DNA of 57,517 nucleotides from Bacteroidota bacterium. GTDB taxonomy: Bacteria > Bacteroidota > Ignavibacteria > SZUA-365. The stretch is taken from NCBI GenBank assembly GCA_014860565.1, contig JACZJN010000155.1, positions 1 through 57,517 on the forward strand, read 5' to 3'. The notes under the pieces were generated by a model. It was not told the DNA's origin, did no database searches, and was given only the letters and a program-made list of their open reading frames with translations. Each line of letters starts with the position of its first letter. Positions within the stretch are counted from its first letter, which is position 1. A program made the translations under genes and the position numbers. Shown one piece after another: positions 41,468 through 49,646 of this stretch.

Positions 41468-41641
41468 ATGGAGTTGCCTACGCTGGCCTATATTGATCCC
41501 GGAACGGGAAGTCTGATCATCCAGGCATTGATCGCAGGTTTGCTCGGTATGCTTTTTGCCATCCGGAAATGGCTGCACAGCGGCTTCCTTCGCCTTCGCG
41601 GTTTCTTTGCAGGAAAACACGACGATGCAGGGGATGAATGA
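41468..41641 (+). CDS. Small membrane peptide with IDPGTGSLIIQ motif (57 aa)
   Basis: An ORF shorter than 60 codons: MELPTLAYIDPGTGSLIIQA, then ALIAGLLGMLFAIRKWLHSG and a basic/acidic tail ending GKHDDAGDE. One membrane helix, N-terminal YIDPGTGS motif. Small proteins with this motif recur beside sulfatase-fold and NoeA-like genes, as here. It starts three bases after the upstream stop and overlaps the next gene by ATGA, so it is clearly part of the operon. Role unknown; an accessory subunit of the neighbouring membrane enzyme is a reasonable guess. Confidence 0.8.
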   Translation: MELPTLAYIDPGTGSLIIQALIAGLLGMLFAIRKWLHSGFLRLRGFFAGKHDDAGDE

Positions 41642-43026
41642 TGAATGCAGACGAGATGCATGTTCTGCCCTCCTCGTTCCGTGATCCTGCCGGTTTCATG
41701 TGTGAGACCGGGGGAGAGATGTACCGTGTGGTGACGACAGAGGGGAGAGAGGATGTCCAGCATTTTTTCGACTCCGGCCTGTACGATGAATTAGGAAAAG
41801 CGGCTCTGATACTCCCGCATGAGCAGGTCTCCCCGTCCATGGTCGGGATGAAAGATGACGTGCGAGTGCTCAGAACCAACCGGCTTCCATTTTTTTCCTA
41901 CCCGTATGAATGGAGTTATGCCCAGTTTCGCGACGCAGCGCTCCTGACTCTCGATGTGACGCGCCGTGCCCTGAATAGGGGGATGATATTGAAGGACGCA
42001 TCCGCGTTCAACGTCAGTTTTCATGGTACGCACGCCTACTTCGTGGATATGCTTTCATTTACACGTTACACTGAAGGGGCTCCCTGGCTCGCCTATCGTC
42101 AGTTCTGCGAACATTTTCTCGCCCCATTGCTTCTCTCCGATTATTCCGGTGGACAGCTGTTCACGATGCTGCAGAGTCATGTTGACGGGATTCCCCTCGG
42201 CATTGCCGCCTCGTTGCTGCCGCTGCGCAGTCGCTTCCGTTTCTCCGAATCGCTTCATGTGCATGCCCACGCAAGCGGAATACGCCGATTCTCCGTTACG
42301 GGGTCTCAGCAGGCGCGACAGCGTTCCACGAACGTTGGCGCACTTGTGGAAAGCCTGTGGGGTCTCGTCTCTCGATTGCCTCGTCGGCGCGGCACGAGCG
42401 GCTGGTCGGATTACTATGATTCTACCGTGTATTCCGATAGCGAGGAAGCGGAGAAGGAGCAGTTCGTTCGAACGTTCATCGAAGAAATCACCCCATCTGC
42501 CGTATGGGATCTGGGTAGCAATACCGGGCGATACGCACGAATTGCTTCGGAGCTGGGGATATCGACCGTGGCTATGGATGCAGACCCTGCTGTCGTTGAT
42601 AGAATGTATCAGGAGGGGAAAGCCCGGGACGACCGGACGCTGCTGCCGTTGGTGATGAATATCGCTCAACCAAGCCCTCGCCTGGGCTGGGCGCACGAAG
42701 AACGTGCATCGCTTCAGGATCGCGGTCCCGTCGATGCCGCACTCTACCTCGGTATCGTCCACCACCTGCGCTTTACGCACACGATTCCCCTCGGCAAACA
42801 GATCGAATACCTTGCGGCGATAGCAAGGAACGTCGTTTTTGAGTGGATTCCCCCGGATGATATCAACGTAAGACGCATGATTGCCGGTACGGTGAAGGAA
42901 TTCCTCCCGTATTCGATCGATATTCTCGAATCCGAGTTGAGGAAGTACTTCTCTGTTGAGAAAAGAATGCCGGTCGGTTCGACCGGGCGGCTGCTGCATC
43001 ATCTGAGGCTTCTCCCCGTTCCGTGA
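41638..43026 (+). CDS. NoeA-like SAM methyltransferase with N-terminal kinase-like region
   Basis: A 462-aa protein. The C-terminal half has SGWSDYYDSTVYSDSEEAEK and AVWDLGSNTGRYARIASELG (SAM site), then ALYLGIVHHLRF, a pattern of NoeA-like proteins first named from rhizobial nodulation. The N-terminal half contains MILKDASAFNVSFHG followed by AYFVDMLSF, spaced like the catalytic D-x4-N and DFG-like Asp of kinase/phosphotransferase folds. The exact reaction is unknown. It lies between the small IDPGTGS peptide and the sulfatase-fold gene, overlapping both by four bases, which suggests they form a functional unit. Confidence 0.78.
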   Translation: MMNADEMHVLPSSFRDPAGFMCETGGEMYRVVTTEGREDVQHFFDSGLYDELGKAALILPHEQVSPSMVGMKDDVRVLRTNRLPFFSYPYEWSYAQFRDAALLTLDVTRRALNRGMILKDASAFNVSFHGTHAYFVDMLSFTRYTEGAPWLAYRQFCEHFLAPLLLSDYSGGQLFTMLQSHVDGIPLGIAASLLPLRSRFRFSESLHVHAHASGIRRFSVTGSQQARQRSTNVGALVESLWGLVSRLPRRRGTSGWSDYYDSTVYSDSEEAEKEQFVRTFIEEITPSAVWDLGSNTGRYARIASELGISTVAMDADPAVVDRMYQEGKARDDRTLLPLVMNIAQPSPRLGWAHEERASLQDRGPVDAALYLGIVHHLRFTHTIPLGKQIEYLAAIARNVVFEWIPPDDINVRRMIAGTVKEFLPYSIDILESELRKYFSVEKRMPVGSTGRLLHHLRLLPVP

Positions 43027-44645
43027 AAAAGCACCTCCATATCCTGTTTCCCGTGGCGATGGGGTTGTATCCGCCGTTGCTCTTTTACTCGATAAATCTC
43101 TACCTCTTTCCGCTTTCGGAAATGACAGAGACCATATTCCTTTCGCTGTTGTTTTGTGGGGTGCTCTGGGTGGTTTTTTACATGATGCGGAGACAGGCGA
43201 TTGAAGCGTCCGCCGCGACGGGTGTGCTTTCATTTCTCCTGTTATCGCATAACCATTATCGTTCCCTGCTCGCGGCGATAGGCTTCAGCGAGGTCGAGAC
43301 ATACCGGTTACTCATGCAGTTGCCGTACCTGGCCGTGTGTGTACTGTTTGCTCTGCTGGCCATGCGGCTTGTGCGTCATAAACCGGGGCTCATAGACCCG
43401 GCAATCGTTTTTTGTCTGGTACTGCTCGCCTTTCCTTCTACCTCCCTTGGCAGGACGATGTACGCTGTGTATTCCGCGCGGAACGGAGTGATCACCGCCC
43501 GGTCGACCGACACTCCCCCAACGGGGAACAAGCCTGTTTCCACATTACCCAATATCACCGTCCTCATGCTTGACGGTTATGCCAGAGCCGATGTTCTGAA
43601 AAAACTCTATCGGTACGACAACGGACCATTTGTTCGCGCATTGGAGGAAAGAGGTTTCTTTGTTGCCAGCGGCAGCCGCTGCAACTACAGCGGAACCCTG
43701 GCTTCACTGGTAAGCACGCTGAACATGAGCTATCTCGACTCCCTCGACGCGCTCAAAGGCGAAGGGCTTCAAGACCGCATGGTGTTCTCGGAGCTCTTTT
43801 CCTCTGCCAGAATCTGGAGCATTGCGAAGGGACTGGGGTATTCGATCGCTTCCTTTGATGCCGTCAGTATGTTGGTGAAAAAGGATAGCGACATCTTGAT
43901 ACAGGTTGACGCCGCAATGCACGATTTCCCGGGGTACTCATTTTCGAAGCAGACCTTTCTCGTCATCATACAGAAGGCACTGGGGACCGCTGGACTGGAA
44001 AAGCATTCTCCATCGCGTGAGGATTGGAGAAGCAGTATCATAAATATGCTGCGGCACAGTGTCCATCTCTCCTCTTCCATTCCACCCATGCTGACGTTCG
44101 TGCATATTCTCTCACCACATCCACCATTCGTTTTCGCACGTCCCGGTCATCAACGCGTGCCGTTTTCTCCCGTGCCCGCCGACGGCAGTAATTTTCATCG
44201 CATAAACGGCACGGGAGTAGAGTATTTTGTGGAGGCCTACGCGCAGCAGGTGGAAGGTCTGAATATTGCGTTGCTGGAAACGATTGATGACATCCGCAGT
44301 CAGTCCCGTCCGCAAATCATTATACTTTTCTCCGATCACGGTGCCGGTGCGCATTTCGACTACGATCATAAAGAAAACTGCAATGACTGGGAACGCATGT
44401 CCAACCTCATCGCTGTCTATTACAGTGATGGCGAGACCACATCCTTCTATAACGATATGACGACTATCAACCTGTTTCCCATTGTCTTCAACTCATGGCT
44501 CGGGACATCCCTGTCGATGCATGAGGATATCTCCTTTCGCTGGCCATTTCTATCTCCGGATGAGATGGAGGATATCAGCGATACACTCGATGCGATGGAT
44601 GAAGCGTACGGTGGTCCACCCCCTCTTGTGCGTGAGGCCGAATGA
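43023..44645 (+). CDS. Membrane-anchored sulfatase/alkaline-phosphatase-fold protein
   Basis: A 540-aa protein with about five N-terminal membrane helices (to ~residue 145) and a periplasmic catalytic domain. Seen: NITVLMLDGYARADVLKKLY (metal site Asp), CNYSGTLASLVSTLNMSYL with the Ser/Thr nucleophile region, FVHILSPHPPFVF, and the metal-binding IILFSDHGAGAHFD. This is the architecture of LTA-synthase-like and phosphoglycerol or phosphoethanolamine transferases, so it probably adds or removes a phosphodiester group on glycan or lipid. The GTG start overlaps the upstream stop (GTGA). Substrate unknown. Confidence 0.82.
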   Translation: MKKHLHILFPVAMGLYPPLLFYSINLYLFPLSEMTETIFLSLLFCGVLWVVFYMMRRQAIEASAATGVLSFLLLSHNHYRSLLAAIGFSEVETYRLLMQLPYLAVCVLFALLAMRLVRHKPGLIDPAIVFCLVLLAFPSTSLGRTMYAVYSARNGVITARSTDTPPTGNKPVSTLPNITVLMLDGYARADVLKKLYRYDNGPFVRALEERGFFVASGSRCNYSGTLASLVSTLNMSYLDSLDALKGEGLQDRMVFSELFSSARIWSIAKGLGYSIASFDAVSMLVKKDSDILIQVDAAMHDFPGYSFSKQTFLVIIQKALGTAGLEKHSPSREDWRSSIINMLRHSVHLSSSIPPMLTFVHILSPHPPFVFARPGHQRVPFSPVPADGSNFHRINGTGVEYFVEAYAQQVEGLNIALLETIDDIRSQSRPQIIILFSDHGAGAHFDYDHKENCNDWERMSNLIAVYYSDGETTSFYNDMTTINLFPIVFNSWLGTSLSMHEDISFRWPFLSPDEMEDISDTLDAMDEAYGGPPPLVREAE

Positions 44646-45622
44646 GTGCCGTGCTGCAAATACTGATTCCCGTCTATAACGACTGGGAGAGTGTGTCCCG
44701 GTTGCTCGTGGAGTTGGACAGTTCACTTGCACTCGCTGGTCGCGACGCCGAAGTCATTCTCGTCGACGATGGGTCATCGTGTACTGGTTCCACGTTGCTG
44801 CTCGGAACGCAGTACAAGGCCATCCGTGAGATTCAGCTGCTCAAGCTCGTAGCGAATCTGGGCCACCAGCGAGCGATTGCAGTCGGGCTCTCATGGCTGG
44901 CGCAGGAAGCCTCCGATGCGCCCGTATGCATTCTCGATGCGGATGGTGAGGACAATCCTGATCACGTCAAGGATTTGCTTGCCGAATTGGAACAGCATCC
45001 CGAGACTGCAGTGGTATTCGCCCAGCGCGGCAAGCGGACAGAATCGGTCATGGTGCGGATTCTCTACACCGGCTACAAGCTGCTTCACCGCATCCTGACG
45101 GGTTTTACCGTTGACATCGGCAACTTCAGCGTGCTGCGGCGGAGCGCTTTGCAGGCATTGACGGCGGGCAGTTCGCTCTGGAATCACTATCCCGCCGCGG
45201 TGCTCCAGTCCCGAATACCCGTGCGCAAACTCAGAAAGGACCGCGGAAGCAGATATGCCGGACAATCGAAGATGACGCTGCATACCCTGATCATCCACGG
45301 TCTCAGCGCGGTGTCCGTTTTCTCCGATCGATTTGGCGTGCGTGTCTTGATGGGTGCAGGACTGCTCACATTCGTCCTCTGCCTGGGGGCGATTATTTTG
45401 ATGTTCACGACCGGAGTCTCAAGTGAGATGTGGGTTTTGTTTGCAGCCCTGGTCGTCCTGCTGCCTGTGCAATTCGGCATGCTCTCCCTGGCATTCGTGA
45501 TTTTCATACTCTCGAACCGGAATTCCTACAGTTTCATTCCACGGCGGGACTACCACATCTTTATCCATTCCATGCAAACGCTCTATCCGGCGGTCAGAAA
45601 CACTGATGAAACCATCAGTTGA
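44642..45622 (+). CDS. Glycosyltransferase family 2, polyprenyl-phosphate sugar synthase (DPM/ArnC-like)
   Basis: A 326-aa GT2 enzyme with two C-terminal membrane helices. Seen: LQILIPVYNDWESVSRLLVE, VILVDDGSS, NLGHQRAIAVGL, CILDADGEDNPDHV and TVDIGNFSVLRR, then GRGSRYAGQSKM-like (RGSRYAGQSKM) before the helices. These are features of enzymes that make polyprenyl-phosphate sugars as donors for GT-C transferases. It therefore probably supplies the donor used by the surrounding GT-C proteins. It overlaps the next gene by 17 bases. Confidence 0.85.
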   Translation: MSAVLQILIPVYNDWESVSRLLVELDSSLALAGRDAEVILVDDGSSCTGSTLLLGTQYKAIREIQLLKLVANLGHQRAIAVGLSWLAQEASDAPVCILDADGEDNPDHVKDLLAELEQHPETAVVFAQRGKRTESVMVRILYTGYKLLHRILTGFTVDIGNFSVLRRSALQALTAGSSLWNHYPAAVLQSRIPVRKLRKDRGSRYAGQSKMTLHTLIIHGLSAVSVFSDRFGVRVLMGAGLLTFVLCLGAIILMFTTGVSSEMWVLFAALVVLLPVQFGMLSLAFVIFILSNRNSYSFIPRRDYHIFIHSMQTLYPAVRNTDETIS

Positions 45623-47207
45623 CAGGAACGATACGCTGTCGCGGCGGATCTCTCGCACGGTTTGGGTTCTGTTGGTGATTGGCGTCGTCCACGGGGGCTT
45701 CTTTACGCTGTTGCACAACGACGTCTGCAATGACGTGGCGCAGTATTATTCCGCAGCGAAAATGCTGCATCAGGGCGATGTATTGTATCGGGATATTATC
45801 GATACCAATCCACCTCCGATATTCTATCTCAATCTGATTCCGTTATTCGTTTCGGATACCACGGGTCTTGATGCGGTGCGCGCGATCAATATCAGCTGCT
45901 ACGTCGCACTGCTCCTGGTATTCATATGCGCCCTTCAGCTTTTTCGTGCGGCGAATCCTACCGTTTTGCCCGTTGTGCAAGCCATTTTTCTTCTGGTCTG
46001 GCTGCATGTTGGTTTCATGGTGCTCGATGCACATCAATTTGCGCAGCGTGATCCCATGATCGCCGTGCTGCTTCTGCCCTACCTTATGCTCGTTTACGCG
46101 CGTTGGCGGGGCCAAAATGTCCCTGCTCTGCTTTCCGGTGCCGCGGCGATGTTTATGGTGCTCGCAGTCACAATGAAGCCGCATTATATACTTATGCCTC
46201 TCGCGCTTGAGACGTATTACCGTTGGAGAGAAGCGTCCCGGAGATACTACTGGCGCATGGAACATTCGATCGCAGTGGTCGGGATTCTACTTCTGGTGAT
46301 GCTGATCGTCCTGATACCGGGCTTCCGTTCCTATTACATCGACTGGATGCCATTGCTGCAAAAGTATTACTCCGCCTACGGTGGAGGTGTGATCCAATCG
46401 ATTTCGACACTGTTTTCCGAGGCGCTCGCTCGGGCATTCCTAATCGGTGCGCTTCTCGCCGGTATCGTGCTCTTTCGCTCTCCAGCTATGGAAGATCGTC
46501 AGCTCGCACAATTGCTCTCGCTTTCTCTTTTGCTGTTTTTACTGATCTACCTGCTTCAGGGAAAGGGATGGATTTATCAGCGGATTCCGATCTGGTATGC
46601 ATCCGCCACAATGATTGCATTTGCAACAGGTGTGATTCTCCACAGGGGAACAGAGAGAATTCGTTGGCAGCATCTTCTTGTCCCAATGATTCTCGTGCTC
46701 ATGCAGTTGGCAATGGTGCCGAGGCTGCACGCCTATTTCATCAGGGGACTCCCACCACAGGCGGAATCGTCACTGGCACACTATTTCAAGACGCACAGCA
46801 TGCCTGGTGACAGAATAGCCGTGATAAGCATGGTGGTGGCCCCGGGATCCGAGGCATTGCTCTACGCTGACCGATTACCTGCGATACGTTACCTTTCGGC
46901 CTTCCCACTCCCACTCGCATATACCGGAACGTCTTCGCATCAGCTCACGGGCGAGCGCAAACGCATGGCGGATGGATACTATGTTTCTCTGCTTGCGGAT
47001 CTCCGTACATTCCGTCCACCAATCGTAGCAATCGATACACTCTGGTATTTCCGGAATACACCCGATGGATTTACCATGAAGAAGTGGCTGCAGCAGCGGG
47101 ACTTCTACCGTACGTTAGAATCGAACTACCGACGTGTCGCGCCCGTCATGAATTTCGAGATGTATGAGCGCCGCAAGAATGCGCCACGAGCCCGAGCGGT
47201 TGATTGA
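45606..47207 (+). CDS. GT-C-like multi-pass membrane glycosyltransferase (third)
   Basis: A 533-aa polytopic protein, starting with a short Arg-rich N-terminus before the helix TVWVLLVIGVVHGGFFTLL. The first loop has HNDVCNDVAQYYSAAKMLHQ and RDIIDTNPPPIFYLNLIP, which resemble GT39/GT83 proteins, including Asp residues in the catalytic loop. The C-terminal ~150 residues are soluble. Start ATG 45606 overlaps the upstream gene by 17 bases. It is the likely user of the polyprenyl-phosphate sugar made by the upstream GT2. Substrate unknown. Confidence 0.78.
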   Translation: MKPSVDRNDTLSRRISRTVWVLLVIGVVHGGFFTLLHNDVCNDVAQYYSAAKMLHQGDVLYRDIIDTNPPPIFYLNLIPLFVSDTTGLDAVRAINISCYVALLLVFICALQLFRAANPTVLPVVQAIFLLVWLHVGFMVLDAHQFAQRDPMIAVLLLPYLMLVYARWRGQNVPALLSGAAAMFMVLAVTMKPHYILMPLALETYYRWREASRRYYWRMEHSIAVVGILLLVMLIVLIPGFRSYYIDWMPLLQKYYSAYGGGVIQSISTLFSEALARAFLIGALLAGIVLFRSPAMEDRQLAQLLSLSLLLFLLIYLLQGKGWIYQRIPIWYASATMIAFATGVILHRGTERIRWQHLLVPMILVLMQLAMVPRLHAYFIRGLPPQAESSLAHYFKTHSMPGDRIAVISMVVAPGSEALLYADRLPAIRYLSAFPLPLAYTGTSSHQLTGERKRMADGYYVSLLADLRTFRPPIVAIDTLWYFRNTPDGFTMKKWLQQRDFYRTLESNYRRVAPVMNFEMYERRKNAPRARAVD

Positions 47208-49102
47208 AGGTAATCTCTCGATTCTCTCGTGAGTCCGGAGGGATGCTCCTCCCGATAGCTGGCATCGTGTTTCTCACATGCGTTCTGCTATGGCATGCCG
47301 CGCAGTTCTACCCGTTCATTTCCGATGATGCGCTGATCTCGATGCGCTATGCCCAGAGACTTGTGGATGGGGAAGGGTTGACCTGGTCGAACGGCCTACC
47401 CGTGGAGGGGTATTCCAATCTCTTGTGGACCCTTCTGCTTTCTTTTTCCGGCTTTCTGGGTATTGACCTCGTTTTCGCAGCACGCACCATGGGCGTGGTG
47501 TGTATCGGGCTTATCCCCGTTTTACTGCTGTACGCGATGCGTCGCGACACAACAGTGGAAAAGCTCGTCACCCTAGCACTCCTTGCGCTGTTCCCGCTCA
47601 ACGCCTCGGCAGCGGCCTGGGCCATCGGAGGTCTGGAGATGCCTCTCACCGCACTGCTCCTGGTCATGGCGCTTGTGTTACTCGACGGCGGTATCGAGAA
47701 AGCATGCGTGGATCGTCGCATAGCGCTGCATTCCGGTCTTCTACTCGGATTCGCCTCGATCAACCGACCGGATGGCCTGCTGTTTCCCGTTGCGATCGTA
47801 ATGGTACTGCTGGGTTTCAAGATCTTCCGCAAGCTTGAGTCGAGGTTCATCGATCTTTTCCTCGTCGTCGCCATCCCGCTACTCTTTGCAGCTGGGCAGA
47901 TGGTATTCCGCTTTGTCTACTACGCGGAGTTGCTCCCAAACACCGCGTATGTCAAGCTATCGTTCTCGCGATTTCATATGGGCATCGGTTGGGATTACGT
48001 ACTGCAGGGAATCTCGGTTCAATGGCCCTTCTGGATTCTGGTCGCCGCGGCATTTGGATTGTTGTTCGTGCGGCGGGACAGGGCAGCCGTTCTCTTCATT
48101 GTACCTGTGCTGGCATGGTTCGGCTACGTCACCGTCGCAGGAGGTGATTACGCACCAGCATTCCGGCTGCTGCTGCCTGCGGTGGCGATGGGGATGCTTC
48201 CTCTGCTGAAGGCGGGCCGCGTGCTCGCTGCCGCTCCGTTGTGGTCAAGGAGGCCGATTACCGGTCTCAGTGCATTGATTCTTCTTTGTGTTGCTGCGTA
48301 TCCGGTTTTTTACGTCGTGCAGCACGAATCGTATGATATCGTGCGGGCTCGGGAGGAAGTATGGGAATGGGACGGCAAGATCCTGGCGGAGACACTCCAT
48401 GCAGCATTTCACGGTCGGGATCCTTTTATCGCCGTCACCGCTGCGGGATGCATTCCGTATTGGTCCGGTTTCCGTTCCATCGATATGCTCGGATTGAACG
48501 ATCGGCATATCGCGCATCGAAGACCGAGGTCCCGAGGATTCGGTCCCGTCGGGCATGAGCTTGGTGACGCACGATATGTTCTGGACCAGAAGCCGGACAT
48601 GATCATACTCAATGTCGGAGACAGCTCGTCACAGTATCGTGAATACGAAGACACGATGAGGACGCAGGCTTTTCGGAACGAGTATGTCGCGGTGAGCATT
48701 GCGGCCAAACAAGCGGAGCGGAAAAAGTTTACTGTATGGATGCGGAGGGAGAGTCCCCGCATTGGAATAAAGAAATGGGCGGATTCATTACGCATTCCAG
48801 GATATTTTCTTCGTCCCCTCTATTCCGAGAATGATTCGATCCGACAGGGAATCGGGGCTCAGGCCGTTTTTCTCGACAGGAACGGTGTGCTGGTGCAGCC
48901 GTTACAGGTCGGTCAGCGGTTGGCGTACGCCTTTCCGGGCGAAAGCTACTTGATCTTAGGCATTCGACTTACGGGGAACAATGTCTCGCATGTAATGGCA
49001 ACGAGGGATGGAGAACGGCTGGTACTCCAATCCACTGACGGCGATGCCATGATAGAGCACATTGTTTTGCAAGTATCTCGCAACACAATGCAGGCGAATT
49101 GA
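47204..49102 (+). CDS. GT-C-like multi-pass membrane glycosyltransferase (fourth, AftB-like first loop)
   Basis: A 632-aa membrane protein. The first loop FISDDALISMRYAQRLVDGE, with GLTWSNGLPVEGYSNLLWTL, is close in pattern to the D-D-A-F-I...RYA...VEGYT..LW motif of arabinofuranosyltransferase-type GT-C enzymes. About ten membrane segments are followed by a soluble tail of ~230 residues that includes RSIDMLGLNDRHIAHRR. The TTG start overlaps the upstream stop (TTGA). It is the last gene of the overlapping membrane block; a 544-base gap follows. Confidence 0.78.
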   Translation: MKVISRFSRESGGMLLPIAGIVFLTCVLLWHAAQFYPFISDDALISMRYAQRLVDGEGLTWSNGLPVEGYSNLLWTLLLSFSGFLGIDLVFAARTMGVVCIGLIPVLLLYAMRRDTTVEKLVTLALLALFPLNASAAAWAIGGLEMPLTALLLVMALVLLDGGIEKACVDRRIALHSGLLLGFASINRPDGLLFPVAIVMVLLGFKIFRKLESRFIDLFLVVAIPLLFAAGQMVFRFVYYAELLPNTAYVKLSFSRFHMGIGWDYVLQGISVQWPFWILVAAAFGLLFVRRDRAAVLFIVPVLAWFGYVTVAGGDYAPAFRLLLPAVAMGMLPLLKAGRVLAAAPLWSRRPITGLSALILLCVAAYPVFYVVQHESYDIVRAREEVWEWDGKILAETLHAAFHGRDPFIAVTAAGCIPYWSGFRSIDMLGLNDRHIAHRRPRSRGFGPVGHELGDARYVLDQKPDMIILNVGDSSSQYREYEDTMRTQAFRNEYVAVSIAAKQAERKKFTVWMRRESPRIGIKKWADSLRIPGYFLRPLYSENDSIRQGIGAQAVFLDRNGVLVQPLQVGQRLAYAFPGESYLILGIRLTGNNVSHVMATRDGERLVLQSTDGDAMIEHIVLQVSRNTMQAN

Positions 49103-49646
49103 ATGCGCAAAATGTACTTGGGAATCTTCGCCCTCCTACTTGGATAGGCGAGGAGAGACGGGTGCTTCCATCGTACGCGATATCGACAGCGATCATCCTT
49201 GCCGCCTGCTATTACATGGATATGCTTACGAAGCATATCACGGTTGGGATACCAGTTTCGTGACATTCCTCACGGTATATCTGAATCACCCAAATCCCGA
49301 TTGGGGGTCATTGCCTAACGTCAGTACGGAATGAATAAAGGTACTTGCCTTGGCACAAACAAAATGGAGAGATCCGGAGCGGACAGGACTTTTCATCTGA
49401 TTTTATGGCCTCATGTAGGGAATACCTCCTCTGGCTTTTCGATATTCGTGCATCTTCATCAGAAAAACTTGTATTCCGCCACTTTGAGCTTATAGGTGGT
49501 GACAGGGGCACTTCTACCTTGTTTTTCACGAGCGACACGGATACTATGCGATATTCAGATCAAGCCTAATACGTGTTTTCAAGCTTAACCATGGGGGTAT
49601 CAATCCTCCGGACACTCAACATCCACAAGGTTCAATAAGCGATACC
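49103..49646. other. 544-base gap without a convincing gene
   Basis: Short open frames occur here on both strands, but none has a plausible start, recognisable motif or codon pattern like the neighbours. The composition is AT-richer than the asnB gene that follows. It may hold the promoter of the downstream block and degraded coding sequence. I see no repeat arm, tRNA or clear terminator. Confidence 0.5.

Noticed and set aside
49062-49569. Two small open frames (90 and 74 codons) in and next to the gap after the fourth GT-C gene
   Set aside because: The first begins within the upstream gene in another frame; neither shows family motifs or coding-like composition.
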